A stretch of DNA of 64,000 nt, from the NCBI RefSeq assembly GCF_043555935.1, contig NZ_JBIGIB010000004.1:248001-312000 (forward strand), written 5' to 3'. The notes under the pieces were generated by a model. The model searched no databases, was not told the DNA's origin, and saw only the letters and a program-made list of their open reading frames with translations. Shown here in pieces: positions 1-7,419 of this stretch. The position numbers were made by a program, and so were the translations under genes. Source of the DNA: Pelomonas baiyunensis (GTDB lineage: Bacteria > Pseudomonadota > Gammaproteobacteria > Burkholderiales > Burkholderiaceae_C). Position 1 is the stretch's first letter. Every line of letters begins with the position of its first letter.

Positions 1-381
1 ATCGGCCGCGTCGAAGGCGCTGCGCAGCGCCCAGTCCATGCGGGCGATGTCCACCAGGCTGGCGTGCGGCACCAGGGCCTCGCCCGCCGTGGCCATGAAG
101 TCCGCCAGCGCATGGCCGAACCAGCGGATGGACGGATGCCGGCTGGGGTGCGCCACCCGGTAGGCGTGGCCCAGCGCGGCAAAGGCGTCGTCACCCATCG
201 CGCGGGCCAGCACGGTGAAGTTGTCGGCCAGGGCCTCCAGCAGCCGGGCGCGGTAGGCGTACCGGTAGGCCTCCAGGCCGCGGGTGAAATCGCCCGCCAA
301 CAGGCCCACGGGGGTGCCCCCGGGATCGGGCTCATCACGAATCGCGGCGGCGAGCGCGCGTTGTTGTTGCGCCAGGTTCAT
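1..381 (-). CDS. bufC: BufC/HvfC-type (DUF2063) partner protein, 3' end cut off by window edge
   Basis: The visible 127 residues (MNLAQQQRALAAAIRD..., then LADNFTVLARAMGDDAF and YRVAHPSRHPSIRWFG) match the N-terminal helical domain of the DUF2063 family, the partner of MNIO enzymes that helps present the precursor peptide. The start ATG (379-381) overlaps the bufB stop as ATGA, so the two are translationally coupled. The C-terminal half lies outside the window. In bufferin operons this protein and BufB together convert cysteines of the BufA precursor into copper-binding heterocycles. Family assignment is confident from sequence plus context; the exact role is family knowledge. Confidence 0.85.
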   Translation of the reverse strand, partial: MNLAQQQRALAAAIRDEPDPGGTPVGLLAGDFTRGLEAYRYAYRARLLEALADNFTVLARAMGDDAFAALGHAYRVAHPSRHPSIRWFGHALADFMATAGEALVPHASLVDIARMDWALRSAFDAAD

Positions 382-1199
382 GCAGCCGCCGCGAGTTCTC
401 GCGCCCGGCCCAGCTCCGCCAGCAGCTCGGGCAGCGGGGGGATGTGGTCGTCGCGTTCGATCATGGTGGGCACCGCGCCGAAGCGCTGCACGGCCTGGGC
501 GTACAGCGCCCAGACCTCGTCGCGCACCGGGTGGTCGTGGGTGTCGATGACAAGATCGCCCTGGTCATCGTGCCCGGCGAGGTGGATCTGCCGCACAGCC
601 GCCACCGGGATGCCGTTCAGGTACGCCAGCGGGTCAAAGCCATGGTTGCGGCTGGACACGTAGACGTTGTTCACATCCAGCAGCAACTGCGCGCCGGTGG
701 CCTTCAGCAGTTCGGTGATGAAGGCCCACTCGGTCATCTCGTCCGCCGCAAAGCGCACGTAGCTGGACACGTTTTCCAGCACCAGCGGCCGGCCCAGCGC
801 GTCTTGCACCTGGGCGATGCGGCTGCCCACATGGGCCAGCGCCTCGCGGGTCGGCGGCACGGGCAACAGGTCGTGCAACTGGCTGTGGGCGTCGGCGCTC
901 CAGCAGAGGTGGTCCGACACCCAGCCGGGCTGCAACCGGTCGGCCAAGGCGCGGAGCTCCTGCAAATAGGCCCGGTCCAGCGGCTCGGGCCCGGCCACCG
1001 ACAGCGACACGCCATGCATCACCAGCGGGTAGTCCGCCCGGATGCGCTCCAGATGCGCCAGCGGCGGGCCGCCAGGCACCAGGTAGTTCTCGGAAATGAT
1101 CTCCAGCCAGTCGGGCCGCACGGCGGCATCCACGCCCGCCTCAAAGGCGGCGTAATGCTCCACGCGCAGGCCGAGGCCGAAGCCTTGAATTTGAGTCAT
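378..1199 (-). CDS. bufB: MNIO family (DUF692) multinuclear non-heme iron oxygenase BufB
   Basis: A 273-residue TIM-barrel enzyme of the DUF692/MNIO family. The metal-ligand blocks are all visible in order: WLEIISENY, MHGVSLSVAG, SDHLCW, ENVSSYVRF, DVNNVYVSSRNHG, IHLAGHDD, DTHDHPV and MIERDD, supplying the His/Asp/Glu ligands of the iron cluster. In bufferin systems this enzyme modifies Cys residues of the BufA peptide using BufC as partner. Its stop overlaps the bufC start by 4 bp. Its start lies 126 bp after the end of the precursor gene, with a GC hairpin between them. No neighbour suggests the alternative MNIO roles such as methanobactin or TglH-type pathways. Confidence 0.93.
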   Translation of the reverse strand: MTQIQGFGLGLRVEHYAAFEAGVDAAVRPDWLEIISENYLVPGGPPLAHLERIRADYPLVMHGVSLSVAGPEPLDRAYLQELRALADRLQPGWVSDHLCWSADAHSQLHDLLPVPPTREALAHVGSRIAQVQDALGRPLVLENVSSYVRFAADEMTEWAFITELLKATGAQLLLDVNNVYVSSRNHGFDPLAYLNGIPVAAVRQIHLAGHDDQGDLVIDTHDHPVRDEVWALYAQAVQRFGAVPTMIERDDHIPPLPELLAELGRARELAAAA

Positions 1200-1286
1200 G
1201 CGTCCGGAAGTATTTGACGCGGGGCCGCAGGCGCCCGCGCCCTCCAGCGGCAGCCGTGGAACTGGCTCCGCCAGGCCACCGGCTGC

Positions 1287-1302
1287 GCCCCCCCTGGGGG
1301 GC
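1287..1302. repeat. G/C hairpin in the bufA-bufB gap
   Basis: Inverted run of seven C, T, six G flanked by GC, inside the 126-bp gap between bufA2 and bufB. A similar C5/G6 hairpin occurs at 32019-32033. There is no T-run, so it is not a clear terminator. It could stabilise or process the transcript so that the precursor is made in excess over the enzymes (inference). Confidence 0.35.
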
Positions 1303-1325
1303 CGGCGTCAGCCGGTAGGGGGGTC

Positions 1326-1580
1326 TTACTTCTCCACCTTGCCACCAGCCTTGGTGCACTCGTCGGCGCTCTTCTTGCTGACCCAGCCCTGGCCCTTGCA
1401 GCCGTTCTGGCCCTTGCAGCCGCTGGTGGCCGTCTTGCATTCCGACGTGCCCTTGCAGCCGTTCACGCCCGAGCACTTGACCATGCCGTCGGCCGCCATC
1501 GCGGTGGTGGGCACGGCGGTGGCGAACAGGGCGGCAGCGGCGGCGGCAATGCCCAGACCGGTCTTGAGGGATGCGTTCAT
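1326..1580 (-). CDS. bufA2: BufA2-type bufferin precursor peptide (six-cysteine)
   Basis: An 84-residue precursor. Residues 1-29 form a signal peptide (MNASLKTGLG, Ala-rich core, cleavage near TAMA-A). The mature part contains six Cys arranged in repeated C-K-G units: VKCSG, GCKGTSECK, SGCKGQNGCKGQGW and DECTKAGG. This matches BufA2-class bufferins (BUF_6/12Cys), copper-binding peptides modified by MNIO enzymes, rather than the four-Cys DUF2282 class. The start at 1580 was chosen over an upstream in-frame start because it is preceded by an AGGAG ribosome site and gives a clean signal peptide. First gene of the bufA2-bufB-bufC operon; expression is expected to respond to copper or another metal (inference). 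Confidence 0.85.
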   Translation of the reverse strand: MNASLKTGLGIAAAAAALFATAVPTTAMAADGMVKCSGVNGCKGTSECKTATSGCKGQNGCKGQGWVSKKSADECTKAGGKVEK

Positions 1581-1670
1581 GAGGAATCTCCTGAAAAGAG
1601 TGAAAAGAATGGGATGAAGATCGGGGTCACCACAGGTCGAACCGAGGTGCCCTCGCATCGACTTGCCACC

Positions 1671-1713
1671 GTGTGTCGCGGCCGAGGGCGTGTGCCTTAC
1701 AGGGTCGACACAC
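1671..1713. promoter_or_regulatory. Inverted repeat in the divergent bufA2/murQ promoter region
   Basis: GTGTGTCG at 1671-1678 and CGACACAC at 1706-1713 form a perfect 8-bp inverted repeat 27 bp apart in the 233-bp gap between the divergent bufA2 and murQ operons. It may be an operator or cruciform; no regulator for it is in the window. Confidence 0.3.
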
Positions 1714-1813
1714 TTCTTTGCAATCGCCTGGCGTTATGGGCACTGTGCCGGCTGGCATTCGCAGGGGCCGGGTGCCAGCCGCTAGAGTGCGGCCAGCCTG
1801 TTTTGCCCTGCCC

Positions 1814-2695
1814 ATGCTGAACACCGAAACCCCAAGCACCCGCCACGCCGACCTGGACACCTACGCCACCCCCGCCCTGCTGGACGCGCTGGTGGACGAC
1901 CAGACCGCGGCCGTCGCGGCGGTGAAAGCCGCCCTGCCGCAACTGGCCGCCGCGGTGGACGCCGCCTTGCCCCGCATCCGCGCCGGCGGCCGGCTGCTGT
2001 ACGCCGGCGCCGGCACCTCCGGCCGCCTGGGCGTGCTTGACAGCGTGGAGCTGTACCCCACCTTCTCGTGGCCGCGTGAGCGCGCGGTGGCCGTGATTGC
2101 CGGCGGAGCGGGCGCGATGTTCGTGGCCGCGGAAGGCGCGGAAGACGACCGCGCCCAAGGGGCGGCCGACCTCGCCGCACTGAACCCCGGCCCCAACGAC
2201 GTGGCCCTGCTGCTGGCAGCCTCCGGCGGCACGCCCTATGTGCTGGGCGCCATCGAAGCCGCGCGCGCGGCCGGCGCGCTCACCATCGGCTTCGCCAACA
2301 ACCCCAGCGCACCGGTCACGGCGCAGGCCGACATCGGCATCACGCTGGACACGGGCCCCGAGGTCATCTCCGGCAGCACGCGGCTCAAGGCCGGCACCTC
2401 GCAGAAGATCGCGCTGAACACCTTCTCGTCGGCCCTGATGGTGAAGCTGCACAAGGTGTACGGCAACCTGATGGTGGACCTGAAGGCCACCAACGCCAAG
2501 CTGGTGAAGCGCGCCGTGGCGCTGACCGTGCGCGCCAGTGGCGCGAGCGAAGCCGACGCGCAAGCCGCGCTGGCCCAGTGCGACCACCACGTGAAAACCG
2601 CGCTGGTGATGCTCCAGCGCGGCGTGGCCGTGGCCGAGGCCCGGGCGCTGCTGGACGCGGCCGACGGCAGCGTGAGCCGGGCGCTGGCGGCATGA
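1814..2695 (+). CDS. murQ: N-acetylmuramic acid 6-phosphate etherase
   Basis: Cleaves the lactyl ether of MurNAc-6-P to GlcNAc-6-P and D-lactate in peptidoglycan recycling (cytoplasm). The 293-residue length is normal for MurQ. The SIS fold is marked by LLYAGAGTSGRLGVLDS. The two catalytic glutamates correspond to E79 (DSVELYPTF) and E110 (AEGAEDD), the same 31-residue spacing as the E. coli pair. The phosphosugar site follows (STRLKAGT), with a C-terminal helical tail. The ATG at 1814 gives the expected N-terminus (MLNTETPSTRHADLDTY). First gene of a four-gene operon; its stop overlaps the next start (ATGA). Confidence 0.95.
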   Translation: MLNTETPSTRHADLDTYATPALLDALVDDQTAAVAAVKAALPQLAAAVDAALPRIRAGGRLLYAGAGTSGRLGVLDSVELYPTFSWPRERAVAVIAGGAGAMFVAAEGAEDDRAQGAADLAALNPGPNDVALLLAASGGTPYVLGAIEAARAAGALTIGFANNPSAPVTAQADIGITLDTGPEVISGSTRLKAGTSQKIALNTFSSALMVKLHKVYGNLMVDLKATNAKLVKRAVALTVRASGASEADAQAALAQCDHHVKTALVMLQRGVAVAEARALLDAADGSVSRALAA

Positions 2696-3963
2696 GCCGC
2701 TCGCCGTGGGCCTGGGTGCCCTCGCTGTACTTCGCGCAGGGGCTGCCCTACGTCGTGGTGATGACGCTGTCGGGCGTGCTCTACAAAAACCTGGGCCTGT
2801 CCAACACCGACCTCGCGCTCTACACCAGCTGGCTCTACCTGCCCTGGGTCATCAAGCCACTGTGGTCGCCACTGGCCGAGCTGTTCGGCACCAAGCGGCA
2901 GTGGGTGGCGGTGCTGCAGTTCTTCGTGGGCGCGGCGCTGGCCAGCGTGGCGCTGACGCTGCCCACCGAGCACATGGTGCAGATGTCGCTGGCGGTGTTC
3001 TGGCTGATGGCCTTCGCCTCGGCCTCGCACGACATCGCGGCCGATGGCTTCTACATGCTCGCGCTGCCGCAGCACCAGCAGGCCGCCTTCGTGGGCGTGC
3101 GCTCCACCTTCTACCGGCTGGCCAACATTGGCGGGCAAGGCGGGCTGGTGTACCTGGCCGGTGAACTGACCGAGCGCACCGGCAGCGTGGTGCAGGCGTG
3201 GACGGGCGTGTTCTGGGTGCTGGGCGCGCTGTTCGGCGTGCTGGCCCTGTGGCACAGCGTGGCCCTGCCCCGCCCGGTGGCCGACCAACCCGGCCCCGGC
3301 AGGCACGCCGCCGGCGGCCTGGCGCGCGAGTTCTTTGCGGTGTTTGCCAGCTTCTTCCGAAAGCCCGGCATCGCAGTCACGCTGGGCTTTCTGCTGCTGT
3401 ACCGATTCCCTGAAGCACAGCTGCTGAAGCTGGCCTCGCCCTTCTTGCTGGACCCGGTGGCCCAAGGCGGCCTGGGCCTGACCACCAAGGAACTGGGCAT
3501 CGCCTACGGCACCGTGGGCCTGACGGCGCTGACCGTGGGCGGCCTGGTGGGCGGCTGGGTCATCTCGCGCGTGGGCCTGAAGCACGCCCTGTGGCCGCTG
3601 GTGCTGGCCATGCATGTGCCCAACGTGGCCTTCCTGCTGCTGGCGCTCACGCATCCCACCAGCCTGGCGGTCATCAGCGCGGCGCTTGCCGTGGAGCAGT
3701 TCGGTTATGGCCTCGGCTTCACGGCTTATCTGATGTACATGATCCATGTCGCTGAAGGACCGCAAAAGACCGCGCACTACGCGATCTGTACCGGCTTCAT
3801 GGCCCTGGGGATGATGATTCCGGGCATGTGGAGCGGCTGGCTGCAAGACCACCTCGGCTACGTGCCCTTCTTCATCTGGGTGCTGGTGGCCACCGTGCCG
3901 AGCTTTGCGATGGCGGCGCTCATCCAGGTGCCAGACGGCTTCGGAAAGAAGGCAGACGAATGA
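2692..3963 (+). CDS. AmpG-like MFS permease (muropeptide/anhydromuropeptide importer)
   Basis: A 423-residue, roughly 12-helix major facilitator. The N-terminus (PSLYFAQGLPYVVVMTLSGVLYKNLGLSN) and PWVIKPLWSPLAELF are typical of the AmpG/PAT branch, which brings GlcNAc-anhydroMurNAc peptides into the cytoplasm. It sits between murQ and a NagX-like gene, overlapping both by 4 bp, so import of cell-wall sugars or muropeptides is the best role. Some members of this branch carry acetyl-CoA or other solutes, so the exact substrate is inference. Confidence 0.85.
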   Translation: MSRSPWAWVPSLYFAQGLPYVVVMTLSGVLYKNLGLSNTDLALYTSWLYLPWVIKPLWSPLAELFGTKRQWVAVLQFFVGAALASVALTLPTEHMVQMSLAVFWLMAFASASHDIAADGFYMLALPQHQQAAFVGVRSTFYRLANIGGQGGLVYLAGELTERTGSVVQAWTGVFWVLGALFGVLALWHSVALPRPVADQPGPGRHAAGGLAREFFAVFASFFRKPGIAVTLGFLLLYRFPEAQLLKLASPFLLDPVAQGGLGLTTKELGIAYGTVGLTALTVGGLVGGWVISRVGLKHALWPLVLAMHVPNVAFLLLALTHPTSLAVISAALAVEQFGYGLGFTAYLMYMIHVAEGPQKTAHYAICTGFMALGMMIPGMWSGWLQDHLGYVPFFIWVLVATVPSFAMAALIQVPDGFGKKADE

Positions 3964-5093
3964 AAGATCGATTGCTGTCGCTCGACGCCTTCCGCGGCTT
4001 CGCCATCGCGGCCATGCTGCTGGTGAACAACCCCGGCGACTGGGGCCATGTGTACGCACCGCTGCTGCACGCGCACTGGCACGGCTGGACCTTCACCGAC
4101 TGGGTGTTCCCCTTCTTCGTGTTCATCAGCGGCATGGCGATGACGATCAGCCTCGCCCGCCGCGCCCAGGCCGGCGCCGACAAAACCGCGCTGCTGCTGA
4201 CCACCGCGCGGCGGGCGCTCGTCATCATCGGCATCGGGCTGCTGCTCAACCTGATTCCCAGCTTCGACTTCAGCGCCGTGCGCCTCCCCGGCGTGCTGCA
4301 GCGGCTGGGCCTGTGCACGCTGCTGGCCGCGCCCATCGTGCTGTGGTGCCGGCCACGCGGCGTGGCGCTGTGGGCCGTGGCGCTGATGGCTGCGTACGCC
4401 GCCGTGCAATTGCTCGTGCCGGTGCCGAACGCCGAGGGCGTGGTGCACACCGGCCTGCTGGAACCCGGCCAGGATGTGGGCGCCTGGCTGGACCGCACGC
4501 TGATGGACGGCCACCTGTGGCGCCAGGCCAAGACCTGGGACCCGGAAGGGCTGCTCTCCACGCTGCCGGCGGTGGCCTCGCAGCTGCTGGGCGTGCTGGC
4601 CGGCTATGTGCTGGCGTCGACAAGACAGCCGGCCGAGAAAACCATGACCTGGGTGCTGGCGGGTCTGGCTTCGCTGTGGCTGGGCCAGGTGCTGGACGCC
4701 TGGCTGATGCCCATCAACAAGTCCCTCTGGACACCGCCTTTCGTGTTCACCATGGCGGGTTGGGCCTGCCTGGTGTTCGCGGTGTTCTACTGGCTGCTGG
4801 ACGCCTCGCCCCAGCCGCTGGCCCGCGCGCGCTGGGCCCGCTGGTTGCACCCGCTGGTGGTGTTCGGCATGAACGCGCTGTTCCTGTTCGCGCTGTCGGG
4901 CCTGGTGGCCAAGCTGCTGTACACCGTGCACATGGCCGACGGCCTCACGCTGGGCACCGCCCTCTACGCCCCGCTGCGCGACAGCGGCCTGGCGCCGGTG
5001 AACGCCTCGCTGCTGCACGCGCTGGCGTTCGTGGCCGTGATGTACGCGGTGGCCTGGGTGATGCACCGCAAACACTGGTTCGTGAAGGTATGA
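3960..5093 (+). CDS. NagX-like membrane acyltransferase (DUF5009/heparan-alpha-glucosaminide N-acetyltransferase family)
   Basis: A 377-residue membrane protein with about ten hydrophobic segments. It opens with the family signature RLLSLDAFRGFAIAAMLLVNNPGDW, then the conserved HWHGWTFTDWVFPFFVFISG region with the candidate acetyl-carrying His, and a later FGMNALFLFALSG segment. Bacterial homologues (NagX) occur in GlcNAc and cell-wall sugar operons and are thought to acetylate or transport amino sugars at the inner membrane. It overlaps the permease and the following glycosidase by 4 bp each, consistent with one transcript. Confidence 0.82.
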   Translation: MKDRLLSLDAFRGFAIAAMLLVNNPGDWGHVYAPLLHAHWHGWTFTDWVFPFFVFISGMAMTISLARRAQAGADKTALLLTTARRALVIIGIGLLLNLIPSFDFSAVRLPGVLQRLGLCTLLAAPIVLWCRPRGVALWAVALMAAYAAVQLLVPVPNAEGVVHTGLLEPGQDVGAWLDRTLMDGHLWRQAKTWDPEGLLSTLPAVASQLLGVLAGYVLASTRQPAEKTMTWVLAGLASLWLGQVLDAWLMPINKSLWTPPFVFTMAGWACLVFAVFYWLLDASPQPLARARWARWLHPLVVFGMNALFLFALSGLVAKLLYTVHMADGLTLGTALYAPLRDSGLAPVNASLLHALAFVAVMYAVAWVMHRKHWFVKV

Positions 5094-6370
5094 AGCGACG
5101 CCACCTGTTGATCGGGGCCGCCGGCCCGTGGCTGGCCGGCTGCGGCACGCCGCCCCCGCTGCCCGGCGCGGGCAATGGCCCCGCCTCGGCGGCATCGGCG
5201 GCTGACGCTGCCGCATCGGCCGCCAGTGCAGCGGCCCCGGCCCTGCCCGCCGTGCCGCCCCGCGAGTGGCGCGCGGCCTGGGTGGCCACGGTGGCCAACA
5301 TCGATTGGCCGTCCAAGCCCGGCCTGAGCGCCGCGCAGCAGCAAGACGAGATCCGCCGGCTGTGCGACACGGCGCAGCGCATCGGCCTGAACGCGCTGCT
5401 GCTGCAGGTGCGCCCCGCGGCTGACGCGCTGTACGAATCCGCGCTGGAGCCCTGGAGCGAGGTGCTGACCGGCACGCAGGGCAAGCACCCCGGCTACGAC
5501 CCGCTGGCCGTGTGGCTGACCGAAGCGCGGGCGCGCGGGCTGGAGCTGCACGCCTGGATCAACCCCTACCGCGCGCGGCACAGCACGGCCAAGTCGCCCG
5601 TGGCAGACACCCACGTCAGCCGCACCCACCCCGAGTGGGTGCGCCGTTATGGCGATCAGCTCTGGATGGACCCGGGCGAAGCCGGCGCCGCCGAGCACAC
5701 GCTGGCTGTGGCGCGCGACCTGCTGAGCCGCTACGCGGTGGACGGCCTGCACCTGGACGACTACTTCTACCCCTACCCCGTGACCGACCCGGCCACCAAG
5801 GCCGAGGTGGACTTTCCGGACGACCCGGCCTGGAAGGCGTACACCGCCAGCGGCGGCGCGCTGGCCCGCGCCGACTGGCGCCGCTACCAGGTGAACCGCC
5901 TGGTGCAGCGGCTGTACGCGCTGGCGCACGAGGTGCGGCCCGGCACGCGCGTGGGCATCAGCCCCTTCGGACTGCCGCGGCCGGACCTGCGGCCCGCGGG
6001 CATCAGCGGCTTCAGCCAGTACGACAAGCTGTTTGCCGACGTGGAACTCTGGCTGCGCGAGGGCTGGCTGGACTACCTCGCCCCGCAGCTGTACTGGCCG
6101 CGTGCGCAAACCGCGCAGGCGTTCGATGTGCTGCTGCAGGCTTGGCGGGCGCTGAACCCGCTGGACCGGCCCATCCACCCCGGCCTGTTCACCAGCCGCA
6201 TCGACGCCAGCCCGCAAAGCTGGATGCCCGACGAAATCCTGGGCCAGATCGACAGCGTGCGCCGTCTCAGCCCCGGCAGCGGGCACATCCACTTCAGCCT
6301 GGTGGCGCTGGCCCAGAACCGCAAGGGCGTGGCCGACGCCTTGCGCAACGGCCCCTACGCTGCGCGCTGA
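5090..6370 (+). CDS. DigH/YngK-like GHL10 glycosyl hydrolase, outer-membrane lipoprotein
   Basis: A 426-residue protein. A lipoprotein signal ends at LAGC (Cys18), followed by an Ala/Ser/Pro-rich linker to about residue 55. The GHL10 (family-10-like glycosyl hydrolase) TIM barrel then shows EWRAAWVATVANIDWPSKPG, NALLLQVRPAADALY, LHAWINPYRARH and GLHLDDYFYPYP with the acidic pair on strand 4. E. coli DigH of this family cleaves denuded peptidoglycan glycans at the outer membrane. Placement after murQ, the permease and NagX supports a matching role, releasing glycans that the other three recycle. Substrate specificity is inference. Confidence 0.85.
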   Translation: MKRRHLLIGAAGPWLAGCGTPPPLPGAGNGPASAASAADAAASAASAAAPALPAVPPREWRAAWVATVANIDWPSKPGLSAAQQQDEIRRLCDTAQRIGLNALLLQVRPAADALYESALEPWSEVLTGTQGKHPGYDPLAVWLTEARARGLELHAWINPYRARHSTAKSPVADTHVSRTHPEWVRRYGDQLWMDPGEAGAAEHTLAVARDLLSRYAVDGLHLDDYFYPYPVTDPATKAEVDFPDDPAWKAYTASGGALARADWRRYQVNRLVQRLYALAHEVRPGTRVGISPFGLPRPDLRPAGISGFSQYDKLFADVELWLREGWLDYLAPQLYWPRAQTAQAFDVLLQAWRALNPLDRPIHPGLFTSRIDASPQSWMPDEILGQIDSVRRLSPGSGHIHFSLVALAQNRKGVADALRNGPYAAR

Positions 6371-7197
6371 ACCTCGGCCGTGCGCTGAATCTCGGCGGCG
6401 CGCGGGCCCTCGGCGGCGTGCGGCGGGGCCGGCGCCTGCAGCACCTGGCCCACGCCGGCCGCCGCCAGCGCGGCCAGCACCTGCGGGTCGGCGCCTGCGT
6501 CGGTCACCAGCACGTCCACCTCCACCGGCGGGCAAATCTGCACGCGGCTGGCCTGGCCCAGCTTGCTCGCATCCGCCAGCACCACGCGGCGGCGCGCGCG
6601 GCCCAGCATGGCGCGGGCCACGGTGGCTTCGTGCCAGAGGTAGTCCATCGCGCCGTTGACAGCGTCCAGCGCCACCGGCGACACAAACGCCCAGTCCACG
6701 TGGAGCCGGGCGATCTCGGCCGCCGTCTGCTCACCGTAGGTGGCAGGCACGTCGTCTTCCAGGCGGCCGCCCAGCAGCCGCACCTCGTGGTGGCGGTGGC
6801 AAGCCAGCACCATGGCGGCGTCCAGCGAGTTGGTGATGACGATCAGCCCCTCGCGCGGCGCGAGCGCCTGGGCCAGCGCCAGCGTGGTGGAGCCGGCATC
6901 CAGAAAGCAGGTTTGCCCCGGGGCGGGCAGCGCGGCGGCTTGCTGCGCGATGTCCCGCTTTTGCTGCTGCTGCAGGGCCGCGCGCTCGGCATACGCGGGC
7001 TCCGGCGGGCTGCCGGCCGCAGCGGCCACGGCACCGCCGTGCACGCGGGCCAGTTGCCCGCTGCGCTCCAGCTCGATCAGGTCGCGCCGCACGGTCTCGC
7101 GGGACACGCCCAGCGCCTCGGCAAAACGCTCGGTGGTCAGGCCCTGGTGGGTGTTCAGCAGCGCAAGGATGAGGCGGTGACGTTCGGCAACCCACAT
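6355..7197 (-). CDS. DeoR-family transcriptional regulator
   Basis: 280 residues. The N-terminal winged helix reads MWVAERHRLILALLNTHQG and VSRETVRRDLIELERSG, the classic DeoR helix-turn-helix. The C-terminal DeoRC sensor domain holds the phosphosugar-like pocket: FLDAGSTTLALAQ, ITNSLDAAM, RLLGG and VVLADASKLG. DeoR proteins usually repress and are released by a phosphorylated sugar or polyol. It is divergent from the TonB/phosphoesterase/ABC operon and probably controls it. Its 3' end overlaps that of the DigH-like gene by 16 bp. The open frame continues far upstream, antisense to the TonB receptor; the start at 7197 is chosen from domain alignment. Confidence 0.88.
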   Translation of the reverse strand: MWVAERHRLILALLNTHQGLTTERFAEALGVSRETVRRDLIELERSGQLARVHGGAVAAAAGSPPEPAYAERAALQQQQKRDIAQQAAALPAPGQTCFLDAGSTTLALAQALAPREGLIVITNSLDAAMVLACHRHHEVRLLGGRLEDDVPATYGEQTAAEIARLHVDWAFVSPVALDAVNGAMDYLWHEATVARAMLGRARRRVVLADASKLGQASRVQICPPVEVDVLVTDAGADPQVLAALAAAGVGQVLQAPAPPHAAEGPRAAEIQRTAEVQRAA

Positions 7198-7250
7198 GGG
7201 CGAGAGGCACTCGGCAAGCAGCAATGCGCGAGGAGTGGAGCAGTGGCGTG

Positions 7251-7346
7251 TGGCGCTTGTGTGAATCCGGGGGCGCTTGTGGAAGTTTGTGGAATTCGCG
7301 CCGAAGACACGGTTTTGTCGTCGAACTGTCGTGGACTTTTGTGACA
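7251..7346. promoter_or_regulatory. Direct-repeat region, candidate DeoR operator between divergent genes
   Basis: The gap between the DeoR gene and the TonB receptor carries repeated TTGTG/TTTGTG units: GGCGCTTGTGTGAA, GGCGCTTGTGGAAG, TTTGTGGAATTC, TTTTGTCGTC and CTTTTGTGAC. It is visibly A/T-richer than its surroundings. Operators of DeoR-type regulators are often tandem T-rich repeats of this kind. Assignment to the adjacent regulator is inference. Confidence 0.4.
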
Positions 7347-7419
7347 TTGCGGCCCGTTCCAACGCCGCCTGTGGGCCCGCCCGGTCTGCAGCCTCGTCAC
7401 CTCCAAGCCTCCACACACC

